This document shows, piece by piece, positions 42,113-49,642 of a stretch of DNA of 64,000 bases (position 1 is the stretch's first letter; each line of letters starts with the position of its first letter). The position numbers and the translations under genes are program-made. The DNA lies in NCBI GenBank assembly GCA_045632845.1, contig JAZQXL010000011.1, positions 169,973 to 233,972 of the forward strand, written 5' to 3'. The notes below the pieces were generated by a model, which made no database searches, was not told the DNA's origin, and worked only from the letters and a program-made list of their open reading frames with translations. The DNA is from RGIG4140 sp045632845 (GTDB taxonomy: Bacteria; Pseudomonadota; Alphaproteobacteria; CAAHEQ01; UBA3637).

Positions 42113-42918
42113 AGCAAAACGGATACAAAAAAATAAATCAGAAAAAAAAATCAAATAAAACAAAATTATTTTATTTATATTTATTTTCCATTGCTTTTGT
42201 TTGTTTAACACTCATAGCATTCCACCATTTACGCACAAAAAAAAGTATTTCTCAATTTTTAAAAACGTATCAAATCAGTTCGCTTGATATGCAATATAAA
42301 AGTATCTCTCAACCATTTTTTGGAGATGGCATTATTTTTTATAAAGTTTCTTTTCCAAATATTTCACTTGATCACACTATTGAAAAAATGATTGTAAAAT
42401 ATGAAAGTGATTTTATTCATGTCCGAATGACAAATGTCCATATCAATGTATTAAATACTTTAAGAAAAAATCACAATATTCACATTATAAATGCTTTAAA
42501 TGATTATCAACCATTAAGCGATTCTTTTCAAAAACCAATGCAAAGTTTAGCTCTTTCAAATATTGATGAAATAAAATTAAACATTTCACTTATTATCAAA
42601 CAAAAAGGAGATAGTTTAATCACTTATGGTCAAATTATTAATCCACATTTAATTGATATTGATTTTAAGGCAAGAATTAATCCAACTCAAGCACAAAATG
42701 AAGGTCTTTTTTATTCCTTTTATGCAACAGCAACCCCCTTATCAGTCACAATAAAAGACAATGGTTTGTTTTTAAAATACGACTCGTATCTTTCAAGTTT
42801 AGGCTTCGAGGAAACCTCTCCCAAACGATCTGTTTTGAAGAAAAAAATCTTACGCTTTTTAAATGGTGATCTAAACGATTTAGACTTAAAACCTGCTTAT
42901 AAGAATGTTCAAGATTAA
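42109..42918 (+). CDS. membrane-anchored protein of unknown function
   Basis: A 269-residue protein with a basic start, a single membrane helix (about 19-41, TKLFYLYLFSIAFVCLTLIAF) and a periplasmic part rich in strands (IIFYKVSFPNISLDHTIEKMIVKYE). No family recognised. The ATG overlaps the previous stop by 4 bases, implying that it acts with the exported protein encoded there. Its end overlaps, tail to tail, the last 4 bases of the convergent gene. Confidence 0.6.
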   Translation: MKQNGYKKINQKKKSNKTKLFYLYLFSIAFVCLTLIAFHHLRTKKSISQFLKTYQISSLDMQYKSISQPFFGDGIIFYKVSFPNISLDHTIEKMIVKYESDFIHVRMTNVHINVLNTLRKNHNIHIINALNDYQPLSDSFQKPMQSLALSNIDEIKLNISLIIKQKGDSLITYGQIINPHLIDIDFKARINPTQAQNEGLFYSFYATATPLSVTIKDNGLFLKYDSYLSSLGFEETSPKRSVLKKKILRFLNGDLNDLDLKPAYKNVQD

Positions 42919-43229
42919 TAGAATGTATTAATCAAAAAAAGCATCGCACAAAAGCAAGTTGTTACACACATCAAGACAAGATAGTCTAAAATTAAATCTT
43001 TCACTCTGTTTTTCATATTATAAAAACTTGCTTTATCTAACAAAACCCACAAAAAGAAGTGAAAAATTGATGTTGCTAGTAAACCCATAAAATAAAGTTC
43101 ATGAGAAAATAACAATGGAGGTAAAGGCATTGATCCCGTATAGGTCATAAACAACGTCCACCCCGCAATAATGCCAGAAAAACTAGCCATGTTAAATGAA
43201 AACAAATGTTTAAAAAGATGTGTTAACAT
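42915..43229 (-). CDS. small membrane protein of unknown function
   Basis: A 104-residue protein with three hydrophobic segments (about 10-31, 42-64 and 80-103). Its start overlaps the stop of the Sel1 gene by one base (TAATG), so it is coupled to it. No family recognised. Confidence 0.6.
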   Translation of the reverse strand: MLTHLFKHLFSFNMASFSGIIAGWTLFMTYTGSMPLPPLLFSHELYFMGLLATSIFHFFLWVLLDKASFYNMKNRVKDLILDYLVLMCVTTCFCAMLFLINTFY

Positions 43230-44239
43230 TAATTCCTCCTAGAGCTAGCCCGAACACCTCTGCGTCTTCTTTTCGAAGCTCTATCAACTTTTTTATCATC
43301 TTCAGGTTTCAATGATACTTTAGCAACAACTGGCATAGCCATTTTACCCATTTCATTATCTTGAATCAAAGCAATTTGTCTGCGTGCTTGGTCAAAATCA
43401 GAAATTGACATGCTTGATGAAAGTTGCTCCATTGCTTTTTCTGCATTTATAAATTTTTGCTCTGCAGCAAATGAGATCCATGCATAAGCCTTACCGACAT
43501 CTCTTGTCACACCATCCCCATTTGCAAAAATAATACCTAACATATACTGAGCTGGCGCATATCCTTTTGAGGCTGCATATTTGTAATATGGCAATGCTTT
43601 TGTAACACTTTTAGGAACACCCAAGCCTTTTCTGTGAATTTCACCTAAAGCAAAAAAAGCATCTAAATCACCAGTTCCAGCAGCTGCCGAATAATAAAAC
43701 AATGCATTTTTATAATCTTTTAAATCTGCATTGTTCAAATAAATATCACCAATATAGCGTGCAACAATTGGTTTTTCTTCCAACGGAACTTTTTTAAAAT
43801 ATTCTAAAGCAACTCTGTGATCTTTTTCAACGTTTGAACCGTTGTAATACATCACACCTAAATTCAAGTTTGCAGAGGCATTGTTTTGAGCCGCAGCCAA
43901 TTTATAAAGTTCCATTGCTTTAGGTTTGTCTTGTGGAACAGCATGCCCTTCTTCATATAAAAAAGCTAAAAGAGCCTGTGCCATATCATAATTTTGAGAA
44001 CTTGATTCTTTTAAATATCTAACCGCTTCTCGTGTATCCTGCGAAACACCAAGACCATTCAAATACAAATACCCGACATAATATTGAGAACGAAAATCCC
44101 CATTATTTGCCAAGGGTAAAAACTCCGAAAATGCACGCGAAAAATCTTGCTGTGTAAAATAATTTTCAGCATCAGCAAAATCAGCTTTTGCAGGTATCGA
44201 ACAACACAAAAAAGTACATAATAAAAGTATCTTTTTCAT
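43229..44239 (-). CDS. exported Sel1-repeat (TPR-like) protein
   Basis: A 336-residue protein with a signal peptide (MKKILLLCTFLCCSIPAKA) and about seven Sel1-like repeats spanning residues 35-275, recognised by the recurring pattern A-x-LG-x-Y-x-x-G-x-G-V-x-x-D-x-x-x-A (for example YYVGYLYLNGLGVSQDTREA, YMLGIIFANGDGVTRDVGKA). Such proteins act as periplasmic adaptors. The C-terminus is basic (RASKRRRRGVRASSRRN). It is followed by a small membrane protein in a coupled arrangement. Confidence 0.85.
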   Translation of the reverse strand: MKKILLLCTFLCCSIPAKADFADAENYFTQQDFSRAFSEFLPLANNGDFRSQYYVGYLYLNGLGVSQDTREAVRYLKESSSQNYDMAQALLAFLYEEGHAVPQDKPKAMELYKLAAAQNNASANLNLGVMYYNGSNVEKDHRVALEYFKKVPLEEKPIVARYIGDIYLNNADLKDYKNALFYYSAAAGTGDLDAFFALGEIHRKGLGVPKSVTKALPYYKYAASKGYAPAQYMLGIIFANGDGVTRDVGKAYAWISFAAEQKFINAEKAMEQLSSSMSISDFDQARRQIALIQDNEMGKMAMPVVAKVSLKPEDDKKVDRASKRRRRGVRASSRRN

Positions 44240-44316
44240 CTTTAGTCTCCTTATATAATTTTATTATAACACAGCGAATAAAAAAAATAAATACTTTTAT
44301 TGATTTTTTTAGAAAT

Positions 44317-44347
44317 AAAAAAAAGCGAGGAATCCTCGCTTTTTTTC
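44317..44347 (-). terminator. terminator after the Pal-like gene
   Basis: AAAAGCGAGG / CCTCGCTTTT with short loop, with an A run giving minus-strand T; also T-rich on the plus side. Confidence 0.8.
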
Positions 44348-44362
44348 AAAGAATACAAACAA

Positions 44363-44806
44363 TTATTTGTATGTAACAACTTCAGCACGACGGTTTTGTG
44401 CACGACCTTCTGATGTTGCGTTTGTTGCAACTGGGTTTGTTTCACCATAACCTTCTGTTGTAATACGTGTTGCACATACGCCTTTTGATTCAAGATATGA
44501 TGCAACTGATTCTGCACGACGTTCTGATAATTTGAGGTTGTATGCAGCAGGACCTGTGCTATCTGTGTAACCTTTAATTGTAACTTTTTCTGATTTATCT
44601 TCTGTCATTCTTTCAACAACAGGAGCTAAAGCGTCAATGTCTTTGCTTGTCAATTCAGCAGAATCAAAAGCAAACAATGCATGAGCTGGAAGAACAACTT
44701 TTGATGTTACTTCGCATGAGCCATCTGCACATTCATCACACCAACTAGCACAACCTGAAAGCAAAAGAGCTGATGACATAACAATTGTAGCAATTTGTTT
44801 TTTCAT
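44363..44806 (-). CDS. OmpA/Pal-family peptidoglycan-associated lipoprotein
   Basis: A 147-residue outer-membrane lipoprotein. Lipobox LSGC (about residue 18) follows the signal peptide, then a Cys-rich linker (CASWCDECADGSCEV), then the OmpA-like peptidoglycan-binding domain: LFAFDSAELTSKDIDALAPV, IKGYTDSTGPAAYNLKLSERRAESVASYL and NRRAEV. The domain order is that of Pal, but no tol genes adjoin, so it may be a second OmpA-type lipoprotein. AAGGAG precedes the ATG at 44806. Confidence 0.88.
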   Translation of the reverse strand: MKKQIATIVMSSALLLSGCASWCDECADGSCEVTSKVVLPAHALFAFDSAELTSKDIDALAPVVERMTEDKSEKVTIKGYTDSTGPAAYNLKLSERRAESVASYLESKGVCATRITTEGYGETNPVATNATSEGRAQNRRAEVVTYK

Positions 44807-44938
44807 ATGAAACTCCTTAAAAAAATAAAATACAGATTTAATATGGACTGAGCACAACAAAAAAGCAAGTGAAAAAAGTATATCCCTTTCATTTTTTTTA
44901 GATTTCTTAAAAAAATCAAATTTTTTTTCAAAAAAGCA

Positions 44939-44967
44939 TTGACATTTACATTTAAATTATGTATATT
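44939..44967 (+). promoter_or_regulatory. promoter of initiator tRNA
   Basis: TTGACA, 17 bases, TATATT, 13 bases before the mature tRNA 5' end. Confidence 0.75.
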
Positions 44968-44980
44968 GCATATATTCTAT

Positions 44981-45058
44981 CGCGGGGTAGAGCAGTCCGG
45001 TAGCTTGCCAGGCTCATAACCTGGAGGTCGTGAGGTTCAAATCCCACCCCCGCAACCA
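44981..45058 (+). tRNA. initiator tRNA-Met (anticodon CAT)
   Basis: Cloverleaf with encoded CCA; anticodon stem CCAGG/CCTGG encloses CTCATAA (CAT at 45015-45017). The C1-A72 mismatch (CGCGGGG against CCCCGCA) marks it as the initiator. Two oddities: the anticodon stem has an A-T pair where E. coli has the first of three G-C pairs, and the T arm (GTGAGG TTCAAAT CCCAC) has one extra base, making the gene 78 nt rather than 77. Confidence 0.93.
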
Positions 45059-45065
45059 ATACAAG

Positions 45066-45091
45066 AAACCGCCTTTTGGCGGTTTTTTTAT
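45066..45091 (+). terminator. terminator after initiator tRNA
   Basis: AAACCGCC TTTT GGCGGTTT followed by T run, 8 bases after the CCA. Confidence 0.9.
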
Positions 45092-45112
45092 TAAAAATAT
45101 TACTGAACCAAT

Positions 45113-45385
45113 TTAAGATATTTTTTTTAGGGGGAGGACACCGCCTTTTATAATCAACAAACAATACCCAAAAAAAGCAAATCGCCACCCTTTTTCATCA
45201 TCTAAAATATCATAATTTTTCGGGGTAAAATCAATTTCAGCAATACTAGAAATTTTACACAAACATTCATCACTTTTGTTTTCTGGTGCTTTTTCTAATA
45301 CAGATGGACTTTCATAGACTCCTTCTATAAGCCCATCTCTTTCCAAAGCAGAAACATTAATTTCAAATAAATCAGATTCCTCCAT
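45113..45385 (-). CDS. hypothetical protein, uncertain
   Basis: A 90-residue ORF downstream of the broken gene at 45418-45645. The N-terminal 60 residues are acidic; a short hydrophobic stretch (WRFAFFGYCLLII) lies near the end. No ribosome-binding site is visible before the ATG and no family is recognised, so it may be a remnant or a chance ORF. Confidence 0.3.
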   Translation of the reverse strand: MEESDLFEINVSALERDGLIEGVYESPSVLEKAPENKSDECLCKISSIAEIDFTPKNYDILDDEKGWRFAFFGYCLLIIKGGVLPLKKIS

Positions 45386-45417
45386 AAATTTTTTGATACT
45401 TGGTGTTTTTTTGTGTA

Positions 45418-45645
45418 TTAAAATGGTTCAATCAAACATCGAATACCACGACTAAGTCCATTAAAACAATTTTCGATCCAAGCAATAATTTCAGCATGCG
45501 TCTTAAATCCAGAACGCATTGTGTAATAATTAACATCAACATTTAAATTTTTTGAAAAAGAAAGAGTACCCTACCCCAAAACATCACTACCTTTTGGAAC
45601 ATAATGATATAACCTTACCCCAAAATCTATATGATTATTTACCAT
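45418..45645 (-). pseudogene. unknown gene interrupted by an in-frame TAG
   Basis: A 76-codon reading frame beginning at an ATG that overlaps the end of the preceding gene by 11 bases. A TAG at 45571-45573 stops it after 24 residues (ending KGSDVLG), after which the same frame continues with protein-like sequence (GTLSFSKNLNVDVNYYTMRS, then GFKTHAEIIAWIENCFNGLS) to a TAA. The intact frame on both sides of one stop suggests recent inactivation. I do not recognise the family. Confidence 0.55.
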
Positions 45646-46174
45646 TTCCACCATGGCTTTGCGTCATTGCCGTTCTTGCAGCATCCTGACCATTCACAGC
45701 AGCTTCTTGCTCTGGCGTTGTGATTTCTTGAGAATTTGACCTAAATAAATCCAATAATCTAGTTGGTATAATCGCAGATGCCGATGAATATAATCCACTA
45801 CCAATATCACTAAATTCTGTACCAGTTTTTGCTTTTTGTTCCTCATAATTTTTACTAAAACTAAAATCTTTTCCCCAATCCCAACTGAACAATCCAAAAA
45901 CAAAACTCTCAACAGTTTCAAAAGGTTTGTTCGTTATCAAATCACGCATATTATCAACATTATCGACAACAGAATCACCATAATTGGAAAAGTCTCTTAT
46001 ACCATCTTTCATCGTTCCTTGAACAAAACTTCTTGAATGCGCAAAAACACCACCAATACTCGCCAAAGCCCCAGAAAAAGACCACCCCTCACTTTCTGGT
46101 TGTGGCGTTATTGTTCTTCTTTCTGCCTCTCCTTGGGCTTGTTGTGCGGCTGTTTCATTTGTTACATCTGTCAT
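45635..46174 (-). CDS. hypothetical soluble protein
   Basis: A 179-residue protein without signal peptide or clear membrane helix. It is Gly/Ser/Ala-rich with a central stretch DGIRDFSNYGDSVVDNVDNM and FVFGLFSWDWGKDFSFSKNY, and polar, probably disordered ends. GGAGGGG lies close before the ATG at 46174. No family recognised. It heads a small cluster in which the next gene is broken. Confidence 0.55.
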   Translation of the reverse strand: MTDVTNETAAQQAQGEAERRTITPQPESEGWSFSGALASIGGVFAHSRSFVQGTMKDGIRDFSNYGDSVVDNVDNMRDLITNKPFETVESFVFGLFSWDWGKDFSFSKNYEEQKAKTGTEFSDIGSGLYSSASAIIPTRLLDLFRSNSQEITTPEQEAAVNGQDAARTAMTQSHGGNGK

Positions 46175-46311
46175 ATACCCCTCCATTTTTTTGTTTCATA
46201 TGTATATTTTACCACAAAATTTGTTTTTTTTCAAAAAAAAATATCTTTTCGCTATTTTTTATGCTTTATTTGGCAATATAAAGTTAATTTTGACACAGGA
46301 GAAATAATATT

Positions 46312-47352
46312 ATGAATCCTTTTATTGAAATCCAAGGTCGCAAAATTGGACTTGATTATCCCCCTCTTGTTATTGCTGAAATTGGTATTAATCATAACGG
46401 CTCTTTGGATGAGGCAAAAAAACTTGTACGAGCAGCTAAAGAAGCAGGAGCAGAAATTGTTAAACACCAAACACACATCCCCTCTGCTGAAATGAGTTCG
46501 CTTGCAAAAAAAGCAATTCCTGGGAACTCACCTTTCTCAATTTGGGATATTATGGAAAGATGTGCTCTAACGGAAGAAGAAGAAATTGAAATGCAACGCT
46601 ATACTGAAGACTTAGGTATGATTTTTATTTCAACACCTTTTTCTTTTGATGCCATTGAAAGATTAAAAAAAATGAATATCCCCGCATACAAAATCGGCTC
46701 AGGAGAAATGAATAATTATGATTTTGTTCGCACAATTGCAAAACTTCATAAGCCTATTATTCTTTCAACAGGGATGAACAATCTTGAAAGTGTAAAAAAA
46801 GCTGTATCAGTTATTCAAGAATATCATAATGATTTTGTTATTTTGCACACAACAAATTTATACCCAACCCCTCCTCATTTGATCAGATTAGGAGCATTAG
46901 AAGAAATAAAAAAAGAATTTCCAAATGCAATTGTTGGATTGTCAGATCATAGTTTGAACAACTTGGCTTGTCTTTCAGCAACCGCTCTTGGTGCTTCAGT
47001 TTTAGAAAGACACTTTACAGATACAAAAGACAGAAAAGGCGAGGACATTATTTGTTCAATGGACATTCAAGAATGTAAAGAACTCATTCAAGCAAGTGCT
47101 GAAATTCAAAAAATGCGTGGCGGAACAAAAGAAGCAACAAAAGAAGAAAAAATCACCATTGAATTTGCTTTTAACACGCTTGTTGCTGCAACAAACATTC
47201 CAGCAGGAACTGTTTTGACACGTGAAATGGTTAAAACACAGCGACCTTCATTAAAAGGCATTCTTGCTGCTGACCTTGAAAAAGCTTTGGACAAAAAAAC
47301 AATACATCCTATTGAAATTGGAAATCATATCGAATGGAGTGATTTAGATTAA
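46312..47352 (+). CDS. neuB: N-acetylneuraminate (sialic acid family) synthase
   Basis: A 346-residue NeuB condensing phosphoenolpyruvate with ManNAc or a related sugar. The barrel shows VIAEIGINHNGSLDEAKKLV, IVKHQTHIP, STPFSFDAIERL and IKIGSGEM-like YKIGSGEMNN, with LERHFTDTKDRKGED as the late signature; the C-terminal SAF (antifreeze-like) domain starts at about 285. The product could be Neu5Ac or legionaminic acid. CAGGAGAAA precedes the ATG. It overlaps neuC by one base (TAATG). Confidence 0.93.
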   Translation: MNPFIEIQGRKIGLDYPPLVIAEIGINHNGSLDEAKKLVRAAKEAGAEIVKHQTHIPSAEMSSLAKKAIPGNSPFSIWDIMERCALTEEEEIEMQRYTEDLGMIFISTPFSFDAIERLKKMNIPAYKIGSGEMNNYDFVRTIAKLHKPIILSTGMNNLESVKKAVSVIQEYHNDFVILHTTNLYPTPPHLIRLGALEEIKKEFPNAIVGLSDHSLNNLACLSATALGASVLERHFTDTKDRKGEDIICSMDIQECKELIQASAEIQKMRGGTKEATKEEKITIEFAFNTLVAATNIPAGTVLTREMVKTQRPSLKGILAADLEKALDKKTIHPIEIGNHIEWSDLD

Positions 47353-48464
47353 TGACAAATATCTCTTTCATATCTGGAACACGTGCAGATTATGGAAAAA
47401 TCAAACCTTATATTGATTTTTTGGTAACTCAAAAAGATAAAAACGTTTCTGTTTTTGTTACAGGGATGAACATGTTAAAAAAACATGGTCTTACCTACAA
47501 ATTTATCAAAAAAGATTTAAACGGTATTTGCAAAATTTTTGTTGATAAAAAATTCAAAGAAAAAAATACAGCATTAGAAGTTTCTCAAATTATCAAATCT
47601 TTTGATGCTTATCTTAAAAAAGAAAAAATTAACTTTGTTTTTGTTCATGGTGACAGACCAGAAGTTTTAGCAGCCGCAACTACTGCAATTTTAAACAACA
47701 TACCTGTTTGTCATATTGAAGCTGGCGACTTAAGTGGCAGTGTTGACGAATCCATCAGACACGCAACAAGCAAATTATCTCAACAATTTTTGGTTGCTGA
47801 TGAAAAGGCAAAAAATATTTTAATAAAAATGGGTGAAGATCAAAAATGTATTCACATTGTGGGAAATAGCTCTCTTGCTTTTGAGGTTAAAGAACCAACA
47901 AAAAAAGAACTAAACCAATTAAACAAATTTAAAAATTATGCTATTTTAATTTATCACCCCGTTACAACTTTATCACATCAGTTTATTGAAAATGAGCTAA
48001 CAACAATTCTTCAAAAACTTCAAAAAATTAATAAAGAAATTATTGTTATTTCACCAAATAATGATCTTGGATGTGAAACAATTTTAAAAACATATCAAAA
48101 ATTTAAAAACCATAAAAACTTCCACTTTGTAAAATCATTCTCATTTAGTGCATTTAATTATTTATTACAACATGCTGATTTTTTGATTGGGAACAGTTCA
48201 TGTGGGATTAAAGAGGCGCCTTATTACAATATTCCTGTTATCGATATTGGATGCAGGCAATCAAACCGATATCAACATTTAAATCTGAACAACTTCTTCC
48301 ATATCGACGAACTTGAAAATTTAGAAAATATTATTTCTGAGGTTGAAAGTTTAAAAATCTCAACCCAAAAACCAACATATAAAGAAACATTTTTTGAAAA
48401 ATTAAAAACAATTTTTACAGATGACTTCTTTAACATTAAGACACAAAAAAGGTTTAACGATTAA
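47352..48464 (+). CDS. neuC: UDP-N-acetylglucosamine 2-epimerase (hydrolysing)
   Basis: A 370-residue NeuC/LegG-type epimerase of the GT-B fold that yields ManNAc (or a related sugar) for NeuB. Family blocks: ISFISGTRADYGKIKPYI, VFVHGDRPEVLAAATTAILN, VCHIEAGDLSGSVDESIRHATSKL and FLIGNSSCGIKEAPYYNIPV. Coupled to neuB by a one-base overlap. No CMP-sugar synthetase (neuA) is next to it, so activation and transfer genes must be elsewhere. Confidence 0.9.
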   Translation: MTNISFISGTRADYGKIKPYIDFLVTQKDKNVSVFVTGMNMLKKHGLTYKFIKKDLNGICKIFVDKKFKEKNTALEVSQIIKSFDAYLKKEKINFVFVHGDRPEVLAAATTAILNNIPVCHIEAGDLSGSVDESIRHATSKLSQQFLVADEKAKNILIKMGEDQKCIHIVGNSSLAFEVKEPTKKELNQLNKFKNYAILIYHPVTTLSHQFIENELTTILQKLQKINKEIIVISPNNDLGCETILKTYQKFKNHKNFHFVKSFSFSAFNYLLQHADFLIGNSSCGIKEAPYYNIPVIDIGCRQSNRYQHLNLNNFFHIDELENLENIISEVESLKISTQKPTYKETFFEKLKTIFTDDFFNIKTQKRFND

Positions 48465-48480
48465 TTCGTTAAACCTTTTT
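48446..48480. terminator. bidirectional terminator between neuC and the M23 peptidase gene
   Basis: AAAAAGGTTTAACGA TTAAT TCGTTAAACCTTTTT, 15 pairs. The loop contains the neuC stop codon. Confidence 0.9.
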
Positions 48481-48483
48481 CTT

Positions 48484-49509
48484 TTATGCCATTCTGTTAT
48501 TATTTGTTCCGCCGCCTTTTTGCAGAAAAAATTGCGTTGCTGATTTGGCTTTAGCTTTATCATCATATAAATCATTAAAATTAACAGCAACACTTTTCTT
48601 ATTCAAAGTGGTACGCACATCACCAGAAGCTATTTTTGCATTAACATGTGCTTGTAATTTTGAAATATCATCATTGTTCAACCCAATATTCAATAAATCT
48701 ACACGACGAACCCCTTCAAAAACTTCTTCATCAAGTTTTCGTCTTTCTTCAGCTTCTTGCAATTCTTTTTTCGACCAACCACCAAGAATTTCTGGCATAT
48801 TTCTTTCCCACCAAGAAGGTTGATTAAACCCACGGGCTAATGTCCAAACACGTTGTGGTGGTGTTACAGGTTGATCTTGAGATTGAACTGGTGGTAATTG
48901 TTGGTTGTTTTGTGCAACAGCTGGTTGTGCCACCTTACCTTTTTTCGGTTTTTGAACAGCAACAGGGGTTTTTCTCGGCTTCATAGGTTGTTCGCTCACA
49001 GTTTCTGGTACTGTTGGTATTGTTGCACTTGCTAAACCTTTCCCTGAACGAACAGCCTTTCTTGAAGCATAAGCCATTTGCGTTGATGCTTCAAAATCCT
49101 GCCTACAAAATGTATGATACTTATTATTAAATGGATTTACTGGGACAAAACTATTCCCTTGTTTAATTCGATATTCAAAATGAAGATGGATTGCATAACG
49201 CCCGCCTGTATTACCAACATCACCCAACCAATCACCTTGATTAACAACTGCTCCAACTTTTAAATGCTTTGGCAACGGATTAGCCAAGTGGGCAAAACGC
49301 ATCATTTTTGTCCCATCAAGACTAACCAGGTCAACAGTATTTCCGTATCCCCCGCGGCGTTTAACAGAAGCAACCTTAAAACCACTTACAGGACATCCAA
49401 CAGGCACACCTTTTTTCCCTGCTGTACCTAAATCGATCCCTGCGTGTCTACGTTTTTTTCCTCTTTTTGCACCGAAACGTTGTGGCGCCCATCCATAATT
49501 AAAAACCAT
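48484..49509 (-). CDS. M23 (LytM-type) peptidase without signal peptide
   Basis: A 341-residue protein. The M23 domain is at the very N-terminus: His22 and Asp26 in RRHAGIDLG, His74 in RFAHLANPLP, and His108/His110 in YAIHLHFEYR complete the zinc site and catalytic His. No signal peptide or membrane helix precedes it, which is unusual for an enzyme that cuts peptidoglycan cross-links. The middle is Pro/Gln/Lys-rich and the C-terminal 100 residues are helical and unrecognised. AAAGGAGG precedes the ATG. Export by a non-Sec route is conceivable but unproven. Confidence 0.75.
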   Translation of the reverse strand: MVFNYGWAPQRFGAKRGKKRRHAGIDLGTAGKKGVPVGCPVSGFKVASVKRRGGYGNTVDLVSLDGTKMMRFAHLANPLPKHLKVGAVVNQGDWLGDVGNTGGRYAIHLHFEYRIKQGNSFVPVNPFNNKYHTFCRQDFEASTQMAYASRKAVRSGKGLASATIPTVPETVSEQPMKPRKTPVAVQKPKKGKVAQPAVAQNNQQLPPVQSQDQPVTPPQRVWTLARGFNQPSWWERNMPEILGGWSKKELQEAEERRKLDEEVFEGVRRVDLLNIGLNNDDISKLQAHVNAKIASGDVRTTLNKKSVAVNFNDLYDDKAKAKSATQFFLQKGGGTNNNRMA

Positions 49510-49642
49510 TTTTAGCCTCCTTTAAAAATAATCCTTTTTTAATATTATAGCATAAAAAAAACATTCTGTCATTTTATTTATTTTTTGACATTTTTTCTTT
49601 GAAAATTTATGATACTAAAAACACAATCGAAAGGATAAAAAA

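Noticed and set aside
45571..45573. TAG as a recoded sense codon in the unknown gene
   Set aside because: TAG ends murJ, leuL and the GNAT gene normally, so recoding is unlikely; a nonsense mutation is simpler.
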